Below are positions 48,101 to 54,100 of a stretch of DNA of 64,000 bases, one piece after another (positions within the stretch are counted from its first letter, which is position 1; each line of letters begins with the position of its first letter). Source of the DNA: Rhyacophila brunnea (Eukaryota; Arthropoda; Insecta; Trichoptera; Rhyacophilidae); assembly GCA_022495005.1 (NCBI GenBank), contig JAGYXB010001569.1, forward strand, positions 1,922,001 to 1,986,000. Direction: 5' to 3'. The notes under the pieces are model-generated. The model saw only the letters and a program-made list of their open reading frames with translations, did not search any database and had not been told where the DNA came from. The position numbers were made by a program, and so were the translations under genes.

Positions 48101-51100
48101 TCGGTGCTACGTCCAAATACCTCCTATGAAAATGAATTTATCAAAATAAAAATTCTCACATTTAGTAGAACTCTGTTGATTGATGATTTTTCTTACCTAT
48201 TCAAAGTTTTATAATATTATTTTTGAGAATTATATACCAACTGTTTTCTTCAAATTACACTTATTTAATTGACAAAAGATGTAATTTTCGTCCAAAATCA
48301 TATGAAAAACAAGCCCAATTTAAGGATAAAAACTTTGAGTAGTATGTTATGGGTTGGAGTTATTAAAAGATATTATTAATTACTTATATTTAATGTTGTC
48401 CTTTATTTCCTCTTTATAACATAAAATCACATAACACTTTTACTGGTATACTATAAAGTTTGAATATTCTTCTTTCGACCATGTCCGATTCTAATAGGAT
48501 CATATGGGCCTCCACAAAGTAGAGGTTTAAATTGACAGATTTTTGTTTTTTACGAGAAATGGATGTCAGCCACTTGCTCAACCTATTAGGTCCATACCCT
48601 GACACACACAAATTGAAAAACAATATGTGTACTTGCCAGACCCAGGATTCGAACCTGGGACCCACGGCTTTATAATCCAACGATTAAGCCGCGCGGCCAC
48701 CGTGGGTTATTACTAGGTACAATATGGGTTTCTGGTTAGAAGTCCAACTGAAGAGTGTTTTATATACTGGATAACTACTAGGCAGGAATAATATTGATGA
48801 TGCAACAAACCAAAAAATGAAACAAGATTTAACATGTAAAATAATGAACTCATTGTTCCAGCCAGTCGAATCTACTGGAATGTTGACTCACTAATAGTTA
48901 CCTACGTAATTTGAATGGCACATAAGTATACTGCAATATAGTTTAATAAGTCATTCAAATTCTAATTTAAAATTTATATTAATAAAATGTTAATAGGAAG
49001 AATATATTATTTTAACGTGTGGTTAATTTCTTAGGTAGCGACTAATGTGAAGATCGGCGATCCTCTAACGTTGGTGATCTCCCTCGACAAAGACGTCAGC
49101 AAACACGGCTTGAGGGTGACTGATTGCATAGTCAAGGACGGACTTGGTTGGGCCCAGCAGAACCTGGTCAATGATGATGGGTACGTCGAAATAAGAATTT
49201 TCTATAATCAGTTTTTAAAATTTGATTAAACCCCCTGCCTAAACTAAATCATCTGCAATTTGTAATCTTGGTTCAATGAAAACAAATGAGTATCACTGAT
49301 AAAGTTTAGTTTGCACTATTTATGTTGGATCTCTGCAGCCTACCTCCACCCTTCGCTACTACCCACCATAGATTGTTGAGTCGAAGATAATGATGATTTA
49401 TATTTTACACCGTTTCACTGAACACTTTGTTTAATTATTTTTTTTAATTGACACCATCTATGAAACAAATTTGAATCCACCAACACAACGATAAATATTT
49501 CAAAATTTAAATTATAAATATTATGTGTTACATCGTGGCCAGTCACACGCGAAAAGTACACTCTGATCTGTTTTCCTAAACGCGCCAAAAGAAGTATAAC
49601 TTCAAAAAAAAAAGCTTCAAAAACAATATATTCACCTGCATAGGTTGTATGAGTGCCTAAGACATTTTCCAGTGCCTTTATAAGAATGTAGAGAATATTC
49701 TAAAAGTAAATAGTATCATAATACCTACTTTTGTATTTCATAAACCATCTACTACATTTTATGAGAACCTAATACAATCGCCTAGTTGCCCTAGTATGAA
49801 AATATCATTATTCATTATTTAAACTTAGCAGGAATGCGAAAATTCTAAAAGAAATTGCCATGGTAACTATTAAAAAATAATCAAAAACAATTTTCTTTAA
49901 TAATTGATTATGAAGCAATATACCTACATAAGTGTTTATGAGTGCCTAATACATTTTCCAGTGCATCGATAAGAATCTAGTGAATATTTGAAAAGTAGGA
50001 TTATATTCTGTTAATTTTATATTTTTTCACAAACAATCTACCTTATCTATGAGCCATATATTATGAGAGCCTAATACATTTTTTTAAAATATGGAATATC
50101 AATATTATTTTAAGCGTAGTAATAAATAGGTGAAAATTGTATAAGGCATTGCCATTTTTTCGTAAACAATCTATCTGCAGGGTTCTATGATAGCCTGATA
50201 CATTTTTTTTAAATATGCAATATCGATATTACTTTAAGCCTATTAATAAATAGGTGAAAATTGTAGAATGCATTGCCATTTTTTCGTAAACAATCTATCT
50301 GTAGGGTTCTATGATAGCCTGATACACTTTTTTTTAAATATGCAATATCTTTATTATTTTAAGCTTAGTAAAATAGGTGAAAATTCTGGAAGGCATTGCC
50401 ATTTTTTCAAAAACAATCTACCTGCAGGGGGAGAGCCTGATACATTTTTTTTAAATATGCAATATCTATATTATTTTAAGCTTAGTAAAATACGTGATAA
50501 TTCTAGAAGCCATTGCCATTTTTTTGTAAACAATCTACCTGTAGGGTCTTATGAGAGCTTAATACATTTTTTTAAATATGCAAATCAATATTATTTTAAG
50601 CTTCGTAATAAATAGGTGGAAATTCTAGAAAACATTGCCATTTTTTCTTAAAAAATCTACCTGCAGGGGTCTATGAGAGCCTAATACATTTTTTTTTAAA
50701 TATGCAATATCAATATTATTTTAAGCATAGTATTAAAAACGTGAAAATTTTAGAAGGCATTGCCACTACCATGATAATTTAAAAAACTATTTTCATTAAT
50801 TGATTATAATATGATATACCAATATACACCGACCTGCAATTGTTTTATGAGTGCCTAATACATTTTCCATTGTATATTATTATTATTATAAGAATGACGT
50901 GAATATTCGAAAAGTGGATTGATTGCATCATGATACTTTTGTATTTCACAAACCTCAAATCTACCTTACGTCCTTCTATAATCTATACCCATAATACCAG
51001 GTACCCTAAATATATGATGTATTTTGTGATTTTGTCTGCACGCAAAAAAACATTGTTATAATAATATAATATCTCATATTGTCGTATCAAGAAAACGGAA

Positions 51101-54100
51101 GAGAGCAATTAATCTAAAGGTGCTTTCTTCAATACAAACTTTTATTTTTTATTATTGCACACATGGGTTGTCTAAAAATGCATTGCTGGGAAAAAATATA
51201 CCTAGCTCGATGCATTTCTAAGAATAAAATTTTAACTTGGCTAATTGTGGCACCCATTTGTATCGACATATTATGTAGGAACAATAATCCAGTCAACCAG
51301 TAAAATAATTGTTTAATAGAAAGATAATTATTTTATGATGTTTTCAAAATAATTTGAACCGGAACGCCATATGAAATATTCTGATGAGGCTCGAGAATTT
51401 TATTACTTTTTTTATTTACTTTATTTAATTAGGTACCTACTTAGACACTTAACTAGTGTCATAAACTTAATCTGATCCCGGCGGCATCGGTCTAATTAAC
51501 TGCCGGGTCGGATTTTATTGCGTAGGGTCGAAAATGTTGTTTTTAAACGATCGACACATTAACAGTTTTGCTCGGTATACCCGAGAAGTAGCTTGTTATA
51601 AAAGTGAATATATGTATGGAAAAAATCATAAACTAAAATGTCAACGAATGTTTCCTCATTACATCCGAGATCTCGTTATTTCCGTGATCGTAATAACCAA
51701 GTTCTACTGTAGTTATGTTTCTGAAGTTTTTCGAATTATGGATGAACACCTTTGTTTGTTTCACAGGTGCCCATTAGACAACGAGATAATGGGCATGTTT
51801 GACTACTCAACCGACGGGATGACAGCGTCTGTCACCTTCCAGGCCCACAAATTCCCCTACACCCCGAGTGTCTACTACCAGTGCAGTGTTCAACTGTGTT
51901 CCAGCGAAGACAAGGAACTTTGTGTAAGTGAACGTATTATTTAAGGCTATACTTCAGCTGGGGCACGGTCTAAAACGATTGTGACTACGCGACGTGAAGA
52001 TTGTGCAAATGACGCATGCACAACAAAACATAATTTGTCATCAAAATTCAACATGCGTCCATTTAATGTTATGTTTATTGTTCTATTAGTAATAATAATA
52101 ATAATATATTCATTGACATGTTTTCTTTTTCAAGTAAATGGGTAACGTTTTTTAGTCATCTTTACACGATTTAAGAATTAATTCCCCCGACGCCATCACA
52201 AAACAAATTGACGTGTTCACAGCTCGTCTTTCGATCTCCGATTGAAAGTGAGTCCGAAATTTCGTCGCACCTATAGTTGAAAATTATTTGCCGTTTCACT
52301 GAAGTATGCTCTTTATTATATAATAAATTGTTATTTTATATTTTATATATAATACTCAAGCTAAGATTTTTTGGTACGAGGCATAACTCGAGATACAAAT
52401 AAACAAGTGGTAGGAGTTTTGGTTGCATGTAAATTGTACGTTAAACATTTCACCGTGGCACAGTTTGCTGGAAGCTTTCTTATCGGAAAGAGATAACCGT
52501 ATACTTTACAGTCTCCAATTCTATTAGATTCAATTTGAACATTAATTCAATTTTCATAGCTGATATTGGCAAAATACATGAATTCAAGACTGAAAACCTA
52601 ACCTAATGTATTTCGGCTATTTTCAAAATTTGTTTGCTGCTGGCTTTCTGTAAAGTGTAAACCGACAAGAACCGTGTTTTATTTAAACATGAACTTTATG
52701 TCAGTACTATACGGCCTAAAGAGATTGGATGGTCTTTAATATACGGCCATATATTTCCGATACCACATTTCACGGTGATATGGCGAACTGCATTCGTACA
52801 AGTTTCCAGACACGAGCAGTTTTATATAGTCAAATAAATAATGACTACTTCAGACTTCTCTACATAGACTATGAGGACTACTGCCTTCTTCTACCTTGCG
52901 TTACATCCCATATGTGGGGCTTGTCCTCCTCTACAATCCAAAGCCGCTTCCTTCCAGTTTAGGACATTCAAAATCCAACTTAACACTATCCTTCCATTTT
53001 GTACGAGGTCGACCATATCTTTGTTTGTCTTCCGTATTCCCAAATGCCAATTTGCGTGACTCATACATCCTATGTATATGGTCCAGTCATCTAAAGCAGC
53101 CTAATTTGATGGACTGTACAATGTCTGGCCCTCATATAAAGCGTACAGCTTGTAATTGTATCTTCTTCTTCACACCAACCATGTGTCATACCGAAGATAA
53201 TGCGCAGCATGCTCCACTCAAATGAGCCCAACACTCTTCCATGTTTTTAGTTATGCGTAAGCTCTCCGAACCATAATACATGACAACTGCTATTATATAA
53301 AAATACATTTTATGCAAAAAGAAACATTTCAAGTATTGGTTGAATGAATGCCTTGGAACGTAGTACTTTCATTAGACCAAACAGTGACTATTGCTCTGTG
53401 AATTTTATTCTAGATATAGTGCATCACTAAGGCTTCGGCCACATAGGCAGCTGCCTTGCTTGGTGGCTACGTGCTAGGTGACATATCCTAGTGAACGAAC
53501 GCACAGTGTTCTATCGCAATGGCCACACTGTACGCTTAGCGCCTCGCCATGTGATTATGACGGGCGAACAAACGTGTTGGTTATTTTTATTGTGTCACCT
53601 AGTGATTTTGCCATTGTCTATGGATTTTGCAAGATGGCGGATGTTTCTTCAGTATGACAAACGTCGTGAGAAGTAGCTTTCTGGTTAGTTTTGAGAGTGA
53701 CATATCGTTGTTGACTTGAGCGCTCCCAAGTGTCAAATGAATTTGTACCTAAGCATGTAGCCTGCAATGTGGCAGTAGTGTTTTTAGTAGACAAGCATAG
53801 CATCTAGCTCAGGACTAGCGAAACACCTGCCTATGTGGCCAAAGCCTAAGCATCATCTATGTATATAACCATATTGCGAAGGTCTCAAGTCTCCATGATT
53901 TATCTTCATACCATAGTAATTGCTTTAGATTATAGTCTTTCTTTATTGCAAAGGAGACTTCTGATTTTGAAAGATGCACTCCTTGTTATCTCAAAATGAA
54001 GCAATGTGTAAATGAATTTTACTGTGTGTAAATGAACTGTGGAATTACTTTAATTTTTGGGCAATTATAAAACTCGTATAATACTTAATACAGCGCTTGA

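Noticed and set aside
50268..50615. 115-codon open frame with repeated HCHFFVNNL peptides
   Set aside because: It runs through the 120-bp tandem repeat whose unit is close to a multiple of three; repeated peptides follow from repeated DNA, and the array lies inside a ZP intron.
49620..50990. CRISPR array
   Set aside because: Units are long, contiguous and diverged without unique spacers, in a eukaryotic intron.
52871..53225. Plus-strand coding frames of 62-109 codons
   Set aside because: Shadows of a reverse transcriptase relic that reads on the minus strand.
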